Made by a program: the position numbers and the translations under genes. From an uncultured Collinsella sp. (GTDB lineage Bacteria; Actinomycetota; Coriobacteriia; Coriobacteriales; Coriobacteriaceae): DNA of 16,687 nucleotides. The notes below the pieces were generated by a model. The model worked only from the letters and a program-made list of their open reading frames with translations. It did no database searches and was not told the DNA's origin. The stretch spans positions 1 to 16,687 of the forward strand of contig CAADUS010000117.1 of assembly GCA_900752275.1 (NCBI GenBank). Reading direction: 5' to 3'. Shown here piece after piece: positions 7,059 through 13,655 of this stretch (within the stretch, counting starts at the first letter, position 1; every line of letters starts with the position of its first letter).

Positions 7059-7081
7059 TAAACCCGCTGCTAGCGGGTTTA
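7059..7081 (-). promoter_or_regulatory. Terminator-like hairpin in the pta leader
   Basis: A perfect 10-bp stem, TAAACCCGCT/AGCGGGTTTA with a 3-base loop, followed on the minus strand by TTCG. It sits 52 bases upstream of the pta start. Because the next gene upstream (glf) is divergent, there is no minus-strand gene for it to terminate, so a role within the pta leader, or as a block to antisense reading, is more likely. It resembles the hairpin 53 bases before ackA1. Confidence 0.6.
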
Positions 7082-7108
7082 CCTTTCAATTATGTACGCC
7101 GCGGTGCT

Positions 7109-7159
7109 TGAGCTTTCCTTGTGTGGCAAGCTCATTATAGGACGCATTAGCGCTATAAT
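7109..7159. promoter_or_regulatory. Divergent pta/glf promoter region
   Basis: Two perfect TATAAT hexamers face away from each other: minus strand at 7139-7134 (toward pta) and plus strand at 7154-7159 (toward glf). Neither has a good -35, and the two -35 positions would overlap the opposite -10. Next to them is a perfect inverted repeat TGAGCTT (7109-7115)/AAGCTCA (7128-7134) with a 12-base spacer that overlaps the pta-side -10, an operator-like position. The binding factor is unknown. Confidence 0.45.
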
Positions 7160-7193
7160 CGCTCTGATAAATATGTCTCGAAGAATGTTCGAG

Positions 7194-7223
7194 AAAAGCC
7201 CAGCTAACGAGCCCGTGGCTTTT
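7194..7223 (+). repeat. Leader hairpin before glf
   Basis: AAAAGCC (7194-7200) pairs perfectly with GGCTTTT (7217-7223), ending only a few bases before the glf Shine-Dalgarno AAGGAG at 7227-7232. It could affect ribosome access or act as a weak terminator in the leader; this is inference only. Confidence 0.35.
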
Positions 7224-7237
7224 GACAAGGAGTATCG

Positions 7238-8440
7238 ATGCAGATTACCTCAGGCCTGCCTGAAGGCTTTAACGCCGGTGCATACGACATGATTGTCGTC
7301 GGTGCCGGATATGCCGGTGCCGTTTGTGCCCGCCGTCTTGCCGAGACCATCGGCTATCGTGTTGCCGTTCTGGAGCGCCGTAGCCACATTGCGGGCAACG
7401 CCTACGACTGCGCTGATGAGGCCGGGATCCTGGTCCACAAGTATGGTCCGCACATCTACCATACCTTTAATGAGCGCGTCCACAATTTCCTGTCGCGCTT
7501 TACCAAGTGGACGGACTACCAGCACAAGGTGCTCGCCAATATCAACGGCCCCCTTGTGCCCGTGCCCTTTAACCACGCGAGCCTCAAGCTCGCCTTTGGT
7601 GATGAGCGCGGCGAGGAGCTGTATCAGAAGCTCGTGGAGACCTTTGGCAAGGACGTCAAGGTGCCCATCATGGAGCTGCGCAAGAAGAACGATCCGGATC
7701 TTGCCGAGGTCGCCGATTACGTCTACGAGAACGTCTTTTTGCATTACACCATGAAGCAGTGGGGTCAGACGCCCGACCAGATCGATCCCTCGATCACCGG
7801 CCGCGTTCCCGTCTTTGTGGGCGACGATGACCGCTACTTCCCGCAGGCTCCCTTCCAGGGCATGCCGCAGGACGGCTATACCGCGCTGTTCGAGCACATG
7901 CTCGACCACGATCTGATTGATGTATTCTGCGACGTTGACGCTCGCGACCTCTTCGAGATCGATGAAACTACCGTCAAGATCGACGGTAAGGTCTATGGCG
8001 GCGAGATCGTCTACACCGGTCCGCTCGACGAGCTGTTCAACCTCGATCTGGGCGCTCTGCCGTACCGTACGCTCGACATGAAGTTCGAGACGCTCGATAT
8101 GGACCAGTTCCAGCCCGTGGGCACCGTCAATTACACCACGAGCGAGGATTACACGCGTATCACCGAGTTCAAGAACATGACTGGTCAGGTGCTACCCGGC
8201 AAGACCACCATCATGAAGGAGTATTCCAAGGCCTATACGCCCGGCTCGGGCGAGACGCCCTATTACGCCATTCTGGAGCCCGAGAACCGCGAGCTCTATG
8301 AGCGCTATCTTGAGCGCGTCCAGAATCTGACGAACTTCCACCCGGTGGGTCGCCTGGCCGAGTATCGTTACTACGATATGGACGCCGTGACCAATTCTGC
8401 CCTCGATCTTTCGGATGAGATTATCGCCTGCCATGCATAA
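7238..8440 (+). CDS. glf: UDP-galactopyranose mutase
   Basis: Glf is a flavoenzyme that converts UDP-galactopyranose to UDP-galactofuranose, the donor for galactofuranose in cell-surface glycans. The 400-residue protein has an FAD dinucleotide-binding motif GAGYAG at 22-27, the adjoining RRSHIAGNAYD at 47-57 and HKYGPHIYHT at 67-76, both typical of bacterial Glf. Farther on come EFKNMTGQ and the C-terminal FAD-contacting block GRLAEYRYYDMDAV. About 16 residues precede the flavin domain, slightly longer than most members. The ATG at 7238 has AAGGAG at 7227-7232, 5 bases away. The next gene, a glycosyltransferase, overlaps its last 8 bases, so the two are translated together, which suggests the transferase uses or acts alongside the galactofuranose donor. 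Confidence 0.95.
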   Translation: MQITSGLPEGFNAGAYDMIVVGAGYAGAVCARRLAETIGYRVAVLERRSHIAGNAYDCADEAGILVHKYGPHIYHTFNERVHNFLSRFTKWTDYQHKVLANINGPLVPVPFNHASLKLAFGDERGEELYQKLVETFGKDVKVPIMELRKKNDPDLAEVADYVYENVFLHYTMKQWGQTPDQIDPSITGRVPVFVGDDDRYFPQAPFQGMPQDGYTALFEHMLDHDLIDVFCDVDARDLFEIDETTVKIDGKVYGGEIVYTGPLDELFNLDLGALPYRTLDMKFETLDMDQFQPVGTVNYTTSEDYTRITEFKNMTGQVLPGKTTIMKEYSKAYTPGSGETPYYAILEPENRELYERYLERVQNLTNFHPVGRLAEYRYYDMDAVTNSALDLSDEIIACHA

Positions 8441-9464
8441 AGTCATATCATTCGGTATTCCCTCGTATAACGCCGCCAAGGACATGGACCATTGCATCAC
8501 CTCCATTCTGGAGGGGAGCAATTACGCCACCGATATCGAGATCATCATCGTCGATGATGGTTCCAAGGACGAGACGGCAGCAAAGGCCGACGAGTGGGAG
8601 ACACATTATCCCGGCATCATTCGCGCGGTGCATCAGGAGAACGGCGGCCACGGCATCGCCGTCCTTTCGGGCTTGCGCGAGGCGCAGGGCACCTACTACA
8701 AGGTCGTCGACTCGGACGACTGGCTCGATGGCGCTGCCCTGTCGACTATGCTTTCGATTCTTCGAGGTTTTGAGGAGCGCGACCAGCGCGTCGACCTGTT
8801 CATCTCGAACTATGTGTACGAGAAGGTTTACGAGGGTACGCATACCGCTATTGGTTACAAGTTTGCCCTGCCGCGAAAAAAGATCTTTACCTGGGACCAG
8901 ATTGGCCATTTCCGTCTGGACCAGAATCTGCTTATGCACAGCCTGTGCTATCGCACGGATGTGCTGCGCGCGTCCAATCTGCCCATGCCGCCGCACACGT
9001 TCTATGTAGACAACATCTACGCCTACGTGCCGCTACCGCGTTGCAAGACCATGTACTACGCCGACATCGACCTCTATCGCTACTTTATCGGTCGCGAGGG
9101 CCAAAGCGTCAACGAGGCCACGATGGTCAAGCGTCTGGACCAGCAGTTCCGCGTGACGCGCATCATGATGGAGTCGTTCCATCTGTACAGCGATGTCGAG
9201 TCGTCGCGTCTGCGCTCCTACATGATGGGCTATTTCACCATGATGATGGCAATCTGCTCGGTGCTTACTAAGCTTTCCGACGAGGATTGTGCCGATGAGC
9301 GCCTGAAGACGTTGTGGACTGATCTGAAAGCCTATGACGAGCGTATGTATCGTCGTGCACGCTACGGTGTGGTCGGCTTCTTCACCAACCTGCGCGGCCG
9401 TGCCGGAGATAAAACCACACTCGGCCTATACCGTCTTGCCTCGAAGATCTTCAAATTCAACTAG
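8433..9464 (+). CDS. Family 2 glycosyltransferase paired with glf
   Basis: A 343-residue GT-A fold inverting glycosyltransferase of family 2, cytoplasmic by sequence with no clear membrane segment. ISFGIPSYN at 5-13 is the first strand, IIIVDDGSKDET at 37-48 binds the nucleotide, and VVDSDDWLD at 91-99 carries the DXD-type metal and sugar-nucleotide motif; the rest is the variable acceptor half. Sugar specificity cannot be read from sequence. The overlap with glf makes galactofuranosyl transfer possible, but other polymerising or branching roles are equally open. The ATG at 8433 is chosen because it puts the first strand at the usual distance and overlaps the glf stop by 8 bases (coupling); an upstream in-frame ATG at 8415 adds six residues and has no better ribosome site. 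The last five codons form one arm of a 17-bp inverted repeat. Confidence 0.9.
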   Translation: MHKVISFGIPSYNAAKDMDHCITSILEGSNYATDIEIIIVDDGSKDETAAKADEWETHYPGIIRAVHQENGGHGIAVLSGLREAQGTYYKVVDSDDWLDGAALSTMLSILRGFEERDQRVDLFISNYVYEKVYEGTHTAIGYKFALPRKKIFTWDQIGHFRLDQNLLMHSLCYRTDVLRASNLPMPPHTFYVDNIYAYVPLPRCKTMYYADIDLYRYFIGREGQSVNEATMVKRLDQQFRVTRIMMESFHLYSDVESSRLRSYMMGYFTMMMAICSVLTKLSDEDCADERLKTLWTDLKAYDERMYRRARYGVVGFFTNLRGRAGDKTTLGLYRLASKIFKFN

Positions 9465-9652
9465 CTGCTGAATAATCGCTGCTGATGGGTTGACTGGGCC
9501 CCTTGGCCTTTAGTTTGCTACTGCGGACAGTCCTGCTCGCACGGAAAGCACATTAAGTGCTTTCCGGCTCGTGTGGAACTTGTATCAAACTAAAGGCTAA
9601 GGGGCCTTTGCTATAAGAATCGATTGTCAGGCTGCTTGAATTTGAAGATCTT
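9444..9652. repeat. Triple nested inverted repeat at the end of the glycosyltransferase gene
   Basis: Three concentric inverted repeats share one centre. The outer is a perfect 17-bp pair, 9444-9460 (inside the gene, just before its stop) and 9636-9652. The middle is 21 bp with one G-T wobble, 9497-9517 and 9586-9606 (GGCCCCTT...AAGGGGCC at the ends). The inner is CGGAAAGCAC (9542-9551)/GTGCTTTCCG (9557-9566) around ATTAA. The middle pair is followed by TTTG, so it may act as the terminator of the glf-glycosyltransferase transcript. The whole is about 209 bp. The rest of the gap (9653-9750) has a short TAGTCGG tandem and nothing recognisable. Confidence 0.88.
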
Positions 9653-9750
9653 AGACGCGCGGTACACAGGGGCCTGGGCTGAAAAAATTTTAGTCGGTAG
9701 TCGGTCGGAGGCGGGCGGGCGTTACGTTTGTCGCGAGTTCCGCATACAAA

Positions 9751-9773
9751 GAAGGCCACTTAACGTGGCCTTC
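9751..9773 (-). terminator. Terminator of the P1-family peptidase gene
   Basis: GAAGGCCAC (9751-9759) and GTGGCCTTC (9765-9773) form a perfect 9-bp stem with a 5-base loop. On the minus strand it is followed by TTTG, 65 bases after the peptidase stop. The plus-strand side is also T-containing, so it may work in both directions. Confidence 0.7.
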
Positions 9774-9838
9774 GTCTTGCATAGGACTGTAGAGCAGCAA
9801 ACATATCCAAGTCCCACCGGGCAACCGGACGAGCTGGT

Positions 9839-10840
9839 TTACTTTGCGGCGCCGGGGATGCCGTGGGAGGTTTTGGCGGTTTTGGCTCCGTTTACGATGG
9901 CGGTCTGTAGGGCCCTTACGGCGAGCATGCCTAGCAGGTCTAGGGGAACGGCGGCACTAGCCTGGGCGCCCAACTTGCCGCTGGCGAGGGTGTAGATGGT
10001 GTCGCCGTCGTTGGTGGTGTGTGTGGGGCGGATGGCGTGCGCGTAGGCGTCTGCTGCCATCTGGGAGACCTTGGTGGCCTGGGCCTTAGTGAGCTCCACG
10101 TTGGTGACGATACAGCTGATGGTGGTATTGGTGCGGTCGAGCGGCATCTGCATAGATCCGGCGGCGGCAAGAGCGGCGAGCTCCATGTCGACGATCTGGT
10201 CGCTATCGGCTGTGGCGCGCATGCCGGCTACCCACTCGCCGGTGGTCGGGTCGACGACGTTGCCGCAGGCGTTGACCGAGACCACAGCGCCCACCTTGAT
10301 GGGGCCGAGTGCCACGGCGGCAGCTCCGAGGCCGGCCTTCATGCAGGTGGCAGGCCCCATGAGCTTGCCTACAGTGGCGCCAGTGCCTGCGCCCACGTTG
10401 CCCTGCTCGAGCGTGGCGGGGGTGTTGTCGAGTGCCTCGCGCACGGCGGCGATGCCGGCTTCGATGTCGGGGCGCACGGTGGGGTCGCCAAAGGCAAGGT
10501 CGAAGATGCAGCTGGAGCACACGATGGGCACCTGCGTGGGTCCGACGGGCAGACCGATGCCGCGGCTCTCGAGTTCGCGGGCCACGCCGCTTGCGGCTTC
10601 GAGGCCAAAGGCCGATCCGCCCGAAAGGCAGACGGCGTGGACTTTATCGACGGTGTTCTCGGGACGCAGCAGGTCAGTCTCGCGCGAAGCGGGAGCGCCA
10701 CCGCGTACGTCAACGCCGCCGGTGGCACCCTCGGGCGCCACGATTACGGTGCAGCCGGTGCCAGCCTCCTCGTCCGTATAGTTGCCAAAGCAAAAGCCAT
10801 CGACATTGCAAACATCGATGGCTTCGAGCAGTGTGTCCAT
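9839..10840 (-). CDS. P1-family (DmpA/NylC-type) self-processing peptidase or amidohydrolase
   Basis: A 333-residue Ntn-type hydrolase of the P1 family (peptidase family S58), relatives of L-aminopeptidase DmpA and the nylon-oligomer hydrolase NylC. Landmarks are GTGCTVIVAPEGATGGVDVRGG at about 27-48, LSGGSAFGLEAASGV at 72-86, GNVGAGTGATVGK at 147-159 and the segment DRTNTTISC at 235-243. By family precedent the chain cleaves itself before the Thr after Asn in this segment (Asn238/Thr239), making the Thr the N-terminal nucleophile of the small subunit. The natural substrate is not predictable; D-amino-acid or beta-peptides and cyclic or oligomeric amides are known for relatives. No signal peptide. 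The ATG at 10840 has AGGAG (10846-10850 on the complement), preceded by a small GC hairpin. maf lies upstream on the same strand behind a hairpin, so it is probably a separate unit. Confidence 0.9.
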   Translation of the reverse strand: MDTLLEAIDVCNVDGFCFGNYTDEEAGTGCTVIVAPEGATGGVDVRGGAPASRETDLLRPENTVDKVHAVCLSGGSAFGLEAASGVARELESRGIGLPVGPTQVPIVCSSCIFDLAFGDPTVRPDIEAGIAAVREALDNTPATLEQGNVGAGTGATVGKLMGPATCMKAGLGAAAVALGPIKVGAVVSVNACGNVVDPTTGEWVAGMRATADSDQIVDMELAALAAAGSMQMPLDRTNTTISCIVTNVELTKAQATKVSQMAADAYAHAIRPTHTTNDGDTIYTLASGKLGAQASAAVPLDLLGMLAVRALQTAIVNGAKTAKTSHGIPGAAK

Positions 10841-10862
10841 ATTTTCTCCTATCGGTTTTCCG

Positions 10863-10879
10863 CCGGGCCTTATGCCCGG
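10863..10879 (-). repeat. GC hairpin upstream of the peptidase ribosome site
   Basis: CCGGGC (10863-10868) and GCCCGG (10874-10879) pair perfectly around 5 bases, just upstream of the peptidase Shine-Dalgarno. It may be leader structure; no further evidence. Confidence 0.35.
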
Positions 10880-10909
10880 TCGGGATCCGTACGGTACGGC
10901 AAAATTGTA

Positions 10910-10932
10910 GGCGCTGGGGGATGCCCAGCGCC
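10910..10932 (-). terminator. Probable terminator of the DJ-1-maf operon
   Basis: A perfect 9-bp stem GGCGCTGGG (10910-10918)/CCCAGCGCC (10924-10932) with a 5-base loop lies 8 bases beyond the maf stop. On the minus strand it is followed by TACAATTTTG, a broken T-tract. Confidence 0.65.
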
Positions 10933-10940
10933 AGATGCAA

Positions 10941-11522
10941 TTACGAGAGTTTTTGAATCGCGCGTGCTACGCGAGCGATGGGCAAGCCCACCACGTTATA
11001 GAAGTCACCCGAAATATCGTGCACGAGCATGCGGCCGCCTGTGCCCTGGATGCCGTAGGCTCCGGCCTTGTCCATGGGCTCGCCGGAGGCAACATAGCGC
11101 TCGATCTGCTCTTCGGTAAGCTCATAGAACGTCACGTCGGTCACATCGACAAACGACAGGCTCTCGGCGGCATGCGGAGCTGTAGCGTCGCCGGCTTTAA
11201 CGATGCAGACGCCGGTCGCCACCTGGTGCGTGCGGCCCGAAAGCTCGCGGAGCATGGTGCGCGCCTCGTCCTCGTTTGCCGGCTTACCCAAAATCTTGCC
11301 ATCGAAGGTGATGGTGGTATCGGCCGCGACGGTCAGCTCATTGGGTTCGGCATGCTCGGCCGCGACGGCAGCGGCTTTGGCACGTGCCAAGCGCTCGACG
11401 AGCGTAAGCGGAGCTTCGCCATCAAAAGGCGTTTCATCGATATCTGCGGGAATCACGCGAATGTTATAGCCTGCCTCGCGCATCAGCTCTATACGGCGCG
11501 GCGATTGCGAAGCCAAGATCAT
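10941..11522 (-). CDS. maf: Maf-family nucleotide pyrophosphatase
   Basis: Maf proteins hydrolyse non-canonical or canonical nucleoside triphosphates (dTTP/UTP or m7GTP branches) to monophosphates and are linked to house-cleaning and septum control. The 193-residue protein has the N-terminal signature ILASQSPRR at 2-10, DIDETPF at about 27-33, VAADTTI at about 65-71 with the catalytic Asp, GKP at 79-81, the SGRTHQVATGV block at about 94-104 and SGEPMDKAGAYGIQG near the C-terminus, all in the expected order and length. Its ATG at 11522 overlaps the stop of the upstream DJ-1-type gene in an ATGA, so translation is coupled. The DTT-x-x and HQVxTG pattern fits the dTTP/UTP-type branch, though this is not certain. 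Confidence 0.94.
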   Translation of the reverse strand: MILASQSPRRIELMREAGYNIRVIPADIDETPFDGEAPLTLVERLARAKAAAVAAEHAEPNELTVAADTTITFDGKILGKPANEDEARTMLRELSGRTHQVATGVCIVKAGDATAPHAAESLSFVDVTDVTFYELTEEQIERYVASGEPMDKAGAYGIQGTGGRMLVHDISGDFYNVVGLPIARVARAIQKLS

Positions 11523-12061
11523 AGCTGGATGCCCTCGGCGACCTTCTCGACGGCCTTCTCGCCGGCGAGCGTGCGCAGCAGCTCCAAGGCAAAGGGGAGT
11601 GACTGTGCCATGCCGCTGGCAGTGATGATGTTGCCGTCTTGCGTGACCTTCTCGCCGGTATAAACACCCTCGGGGAAGCTTTTCTCAAAGCCAGGGAAGC
11701 ACGTGGCATGGCGTCCCTCGAGTAGACCAAGCTCGCCCAGGATAAACGGGGCAGCGCAGATGGCGGCAACGTGCTTGGTCGCGGCGAAATCGCAAACTAC
11801 GTCGCAGACGCGCTGGTCGGCGCGCAGGTTGGTGGCACCGGGTAGGCCGCCGGGCAGCGCGACGCAGTCATACTCGTCAAAGTTGATCTCGTCAAAGAGC
11901 GCGTCGCAGGTCACGGGAATCTGCAACGAGCTCACGACCTCGCGTGTGGGCATAATCGAGACGAGCGTGGCGCGCACGCCGCCGCGACGCATGACGTCGA
12001 CCATGGTCAGGCATTCAATAGTTTCAAAGCCATCGGCGGCGAGAACGGCAACGCTGGGCAT
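11519..12061 (-). CDS. DJ-1/PfpI family protein (YajL/ThiJ-like)
   Basis: A 180-residue single-domain protein of the DJ-1/PfpI superfamily, a flavodoxin-like fold with a reactive nucleophile-elbow cysteine. Residues ADGFETIE at 9-16 provide the conserved Glu, LPGGLPGATNL at 69-79 the oxyanion-side glycines, and AAICAAPFILGE at 99-110 the Cys102 elbow. Members are described as stress-responsive chaperones, glyoxalases or deglycases, or of unknown role, and the old label as a thiamine-pathway enzyme is not reliable. The ATG at 12061 has AAAGGAAC just upstream. A longer reading start at 12127 is rejected because the promoter lies inside it. The gene leads a two-gene operon with maf, overlapping by 4 bases. 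Confidence 0.92.
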   Translation of the reverse strand: MPSVAVLAADGFETIECLTMVDVMRRGGVRATLVSIMPTREVVSSLQIPVTCDALFDEINFDEYDCVALPGGLPGATNLRADQRVCDVVCDFAATKHVAAICAAPFILGELGLLEGRHATCFPGFEKSFPEGVYTGEKVTQDGNIITASGMAQSLPFALELLRTLAGEKAVEKVAEGIQL

Positions 12062-12098
12062 GTGAGTTCCTTTCGTAAGGCGGCATACAATTAGCCGT

Positions 12099-12127
12099 CT
12101 TATACCCCGAAGACATACGCTTGCCAC
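12099..12127 (-). promoter_or_regulatory. Promoter of the DJ-1-maf operon
   Basis: On the minus strand, -35 GTGGCA (12127-12122) and -10 TATAAG (12104-12099) are separated by exactly 17 bp, four and five matches to the sigma-70 type consensus. This predicts a start near 12092 and a leader of about 30 bases to the ATG at 12061. Confidence 0.6.
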
Positions 12128-12150
12128 GCTCGATTTCCCAATGTCTAAAA

Positions 12151-12205
12151 AGGGACGGGGACTAAATAATCATTCGGTATAAATTGATTATTTAGTCCCC
12201 GTCCT
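12151..12205 (-). terminator. Long palindrome acting as the rlmD-like gene terminator; REP-like
   Basis: A perfect 20-bp inverted repeat (12153-12172 with 12185-12204, core GGACGGGGACTAAATAATCA and its inverse) closes a 12-base loop. On the minus strand, downstream of the methyltransferase stop at 12241, the stem is followed by CCTTTTTAG, a good intrinsic terminator. The stem is far longer than a terminator needs and its GGACGGGGAC end is reminiscent of REP/BIME palindromes, so it may be a repeat element exapted as a terminator. Confidence 0.8.
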
Positions 12206-12240
12206 AGAAAAATCATCGGGCGCGGTCTTGGGCAAACAGT

Positions 12241-13554
12241 CTAGTTGCGCTTGAGGTGGACGACCGTTTCGCAGTGGAAGGTTTGCGGGAATAGGTCGAC
12301 CGGCGTGATCTTGACGGGGGAGAAGGTGCCTTCCTCGACAAAGCGCTTAAGATCGCGCGCCAGGGTGGCCGGATCGCAGCTCACATAGGCGACATCGCGA
12401 GCGCTTGTGCTGGCGATGAGGTCGATAGCCTCGGGCGCCAGACCTGCACGCGGCGGGTCGACTACCAGGACGTCGGCGTCCTGGTCGGGGAACTCGCGCA
12501 CGGCATCGCCGCCGATGACGTCGACGTTGTCGAGCTTGTTGATCTCGAGGTTACGGCGTAGATCGCGCACGGCGGGGCCGTAGGCCTCGACGGCAGCGAC
12601 AAAGTCGCAGCGGCGGGCGAGCGGCAGGGTAAAGGTGCCGGCACCGCAGTACAGGTCCACGGCAAGCTCGTCTTCCTGCGGGTCGAGCGCTTCCATAACG
12701 AGCTCAATCAAAATCTCGGCGCCCTTGGTATTGACCTGGAAAAACGACGGGGCAGATAAGCGCATCTGGCTTTCGGCGATATTCTCGGTCCACGAGCCCT
12801 CGCCGGCGAGCATCTCGACTTTGGAGACACGGCGGGCTTTCTTTCCGCCCTTGCTCATGACGCGCACGACGCTCGTGGGGTGTGCGGCGTCTGTCAGTAC
12901 GCGTGAGACCTGTGAGCGCGGGAAGGAACCTGTGGGTGTCCAAAGTGCGACCTCGAGTGCTTTGGTGCGACGCGAAGCGCGAATGCCCACGCGCTCGAGG
13001 CCCAGGTCGTGGCTGCCGCTCAGATAGTTGAGCGCGCCGACGACCGATTTGAGCGCCTTGGGAAAACGCTTATCGAACAGCGGGCACGAATCGACGGTCA
13101 CGATCTTGCTGGGATCGACGCCGTGCATGCCAAGGCGAACGCGGCCGTTAACGACGGTCGGCTCCAGCTCAATCTTATTGCGGTAACCCCAGTCGTCCTT
13201 GGTGTAGCGGATGGGCTGGACAAGATCGTCGACCTGCTCGGGGGTGAACTTGCCAATGCGCTCGAGCGTGGAGCGCAGGTTTTGCTCTTTGGCGGCAAGC
13301 TGGGCGGTGCGCGAGAGATTGCCCCACGAACAACCGCCGCAGATGCCCACGAAGGGGCAGGGGGGCTGAATGCGATCGAAGCTCGGCTCCAGAATCTCGG
13401 TCGTGCGGGCGCGCATAAACGACTTGCCGTCCTGCACGACCTCGGCCTCGACGGTGTCGCCTGCCACGGCGCCCTGTACAAAGACGGCCTTGCCGTTGTC
13501 GGCGTGCGCCAGTCCGTCGGCGCCGTAGGTCATCGATTCTATAGTGAGCTTCAT
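12241..13554 (-). CDS. rlmD: 23S rRNA uracil-5 methyltransferase, RlmD/TrmA family
   Basis: A 437-residue SAM-dependent enzyme that methylates uracil C5 in 23S rRNA (RlmD/RlmCD type; exact target base not certain). Order of parts: TRAM RNA-binding domain at about 1-55; iron-sulfur cysteines C66, C72, C75 (CPFVGICGGC) and C157; central RNA-binding part; SAM motif DLYCGAGTF at 300-308; VVDPPRAG at 364-371; SCDP at 392-395 with the nucleophile Cys393; and HCETVVHL at 427-434 with the base Glu429. The start is the ATG at 13554, which begins the TRAM strand (MKLTIESMTYGADG). An upstream in-frame start at 13632 would lie inside the ppk1 terminator. Shine-Dalgarno CAGGA lies just upstream. Gene symbol is by family resemblance. 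Confidence 0.88.
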   Translation of the reverse strand: MKLTIESMTYGADGLAHADNGKAVFVQGAVAGDTVEAEVVQDGKSFMRARTTEILEPSFDRIQPPCPFVGICGGCSWGNLSRTAQLAAKEQNLRSTLERIGKFTPEQVDDLVQPIRYTKDDWGYRNKIELEPTVVNGRVRLGMHGVDPSKIVTVDSCPLFDKRFPKALKSVVGALNYLSGSHDLGLERVGIRASRRTKALEVALWTPTGSFPRSQVSRVLTDAAHPTSVVRVMSKGGKKARRVSKVEMLAGEGSWTENIAESQMRLSAPSFFQVNTKGAEILIELVMEALDPQEDELAVDLYCGAGTFTLPLARRCDFVAAVEAYGPAVRDLRRNLEINKLDNVDVIGGDAVREFPDQDADVLVVDPPRAGLAPEAIDLIASTSARDVAYVSCDPATLARDLKRFVEEGTFSPVKITPVDLFPQTFHCETVVHLKRN

Positions 13555-13603
13555 ATTCCTGCCTGTCATTCGCGGTTTTGTCCGCAACCATGGTAGCAGG
13601 GAA

Positions 13604-13645
13604 AAGCGCCCCGTATCTGGGGCATTCCTCAAATACGGGGCGCTT
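13604..13645 (-). terminator. Terminator of ppk1
   Basis: AAGCGCCCCGTAT (13604-13616) pairs perfectly with ATACGGGGCGCTT (13633-13645), 13 bp around a 16-base loop. On the minus strand it is followed by TTCCC, with the last stem bases making a T-run (GCTTTTCC), 10 bases after the ppk1 stop. Confidence 0.9.
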
Positions 13646-13655
13646 CTACAAACGT

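Noticed and set aside
7007..7133. Known riboswitch in the pta leader
   Set aside because: Hairpins are present, but I see no conserved core of any riboswitch class that I can recognise, so only an unspecified leader element is claimed.
7222..7227. Perfect TTGACA before glf
   Set aside because: It abuts the glf Shine-Dalgarno, so a promoter using it would start transcription inside the gene; no suitable -10 was found at the right spacing.
12062..12127. Longer start for the DJ-1-type gene
   Set aside because: This stretch contains the -10 and -35 of the operon, so it is upstream of the predicted transcript.
13555..13632. Longer start for the methyltransferase
   Set aside because: It would begin inside the ppk1 terminator hairpin, and the added residues do not resemble a TRAM domain N-terminus.
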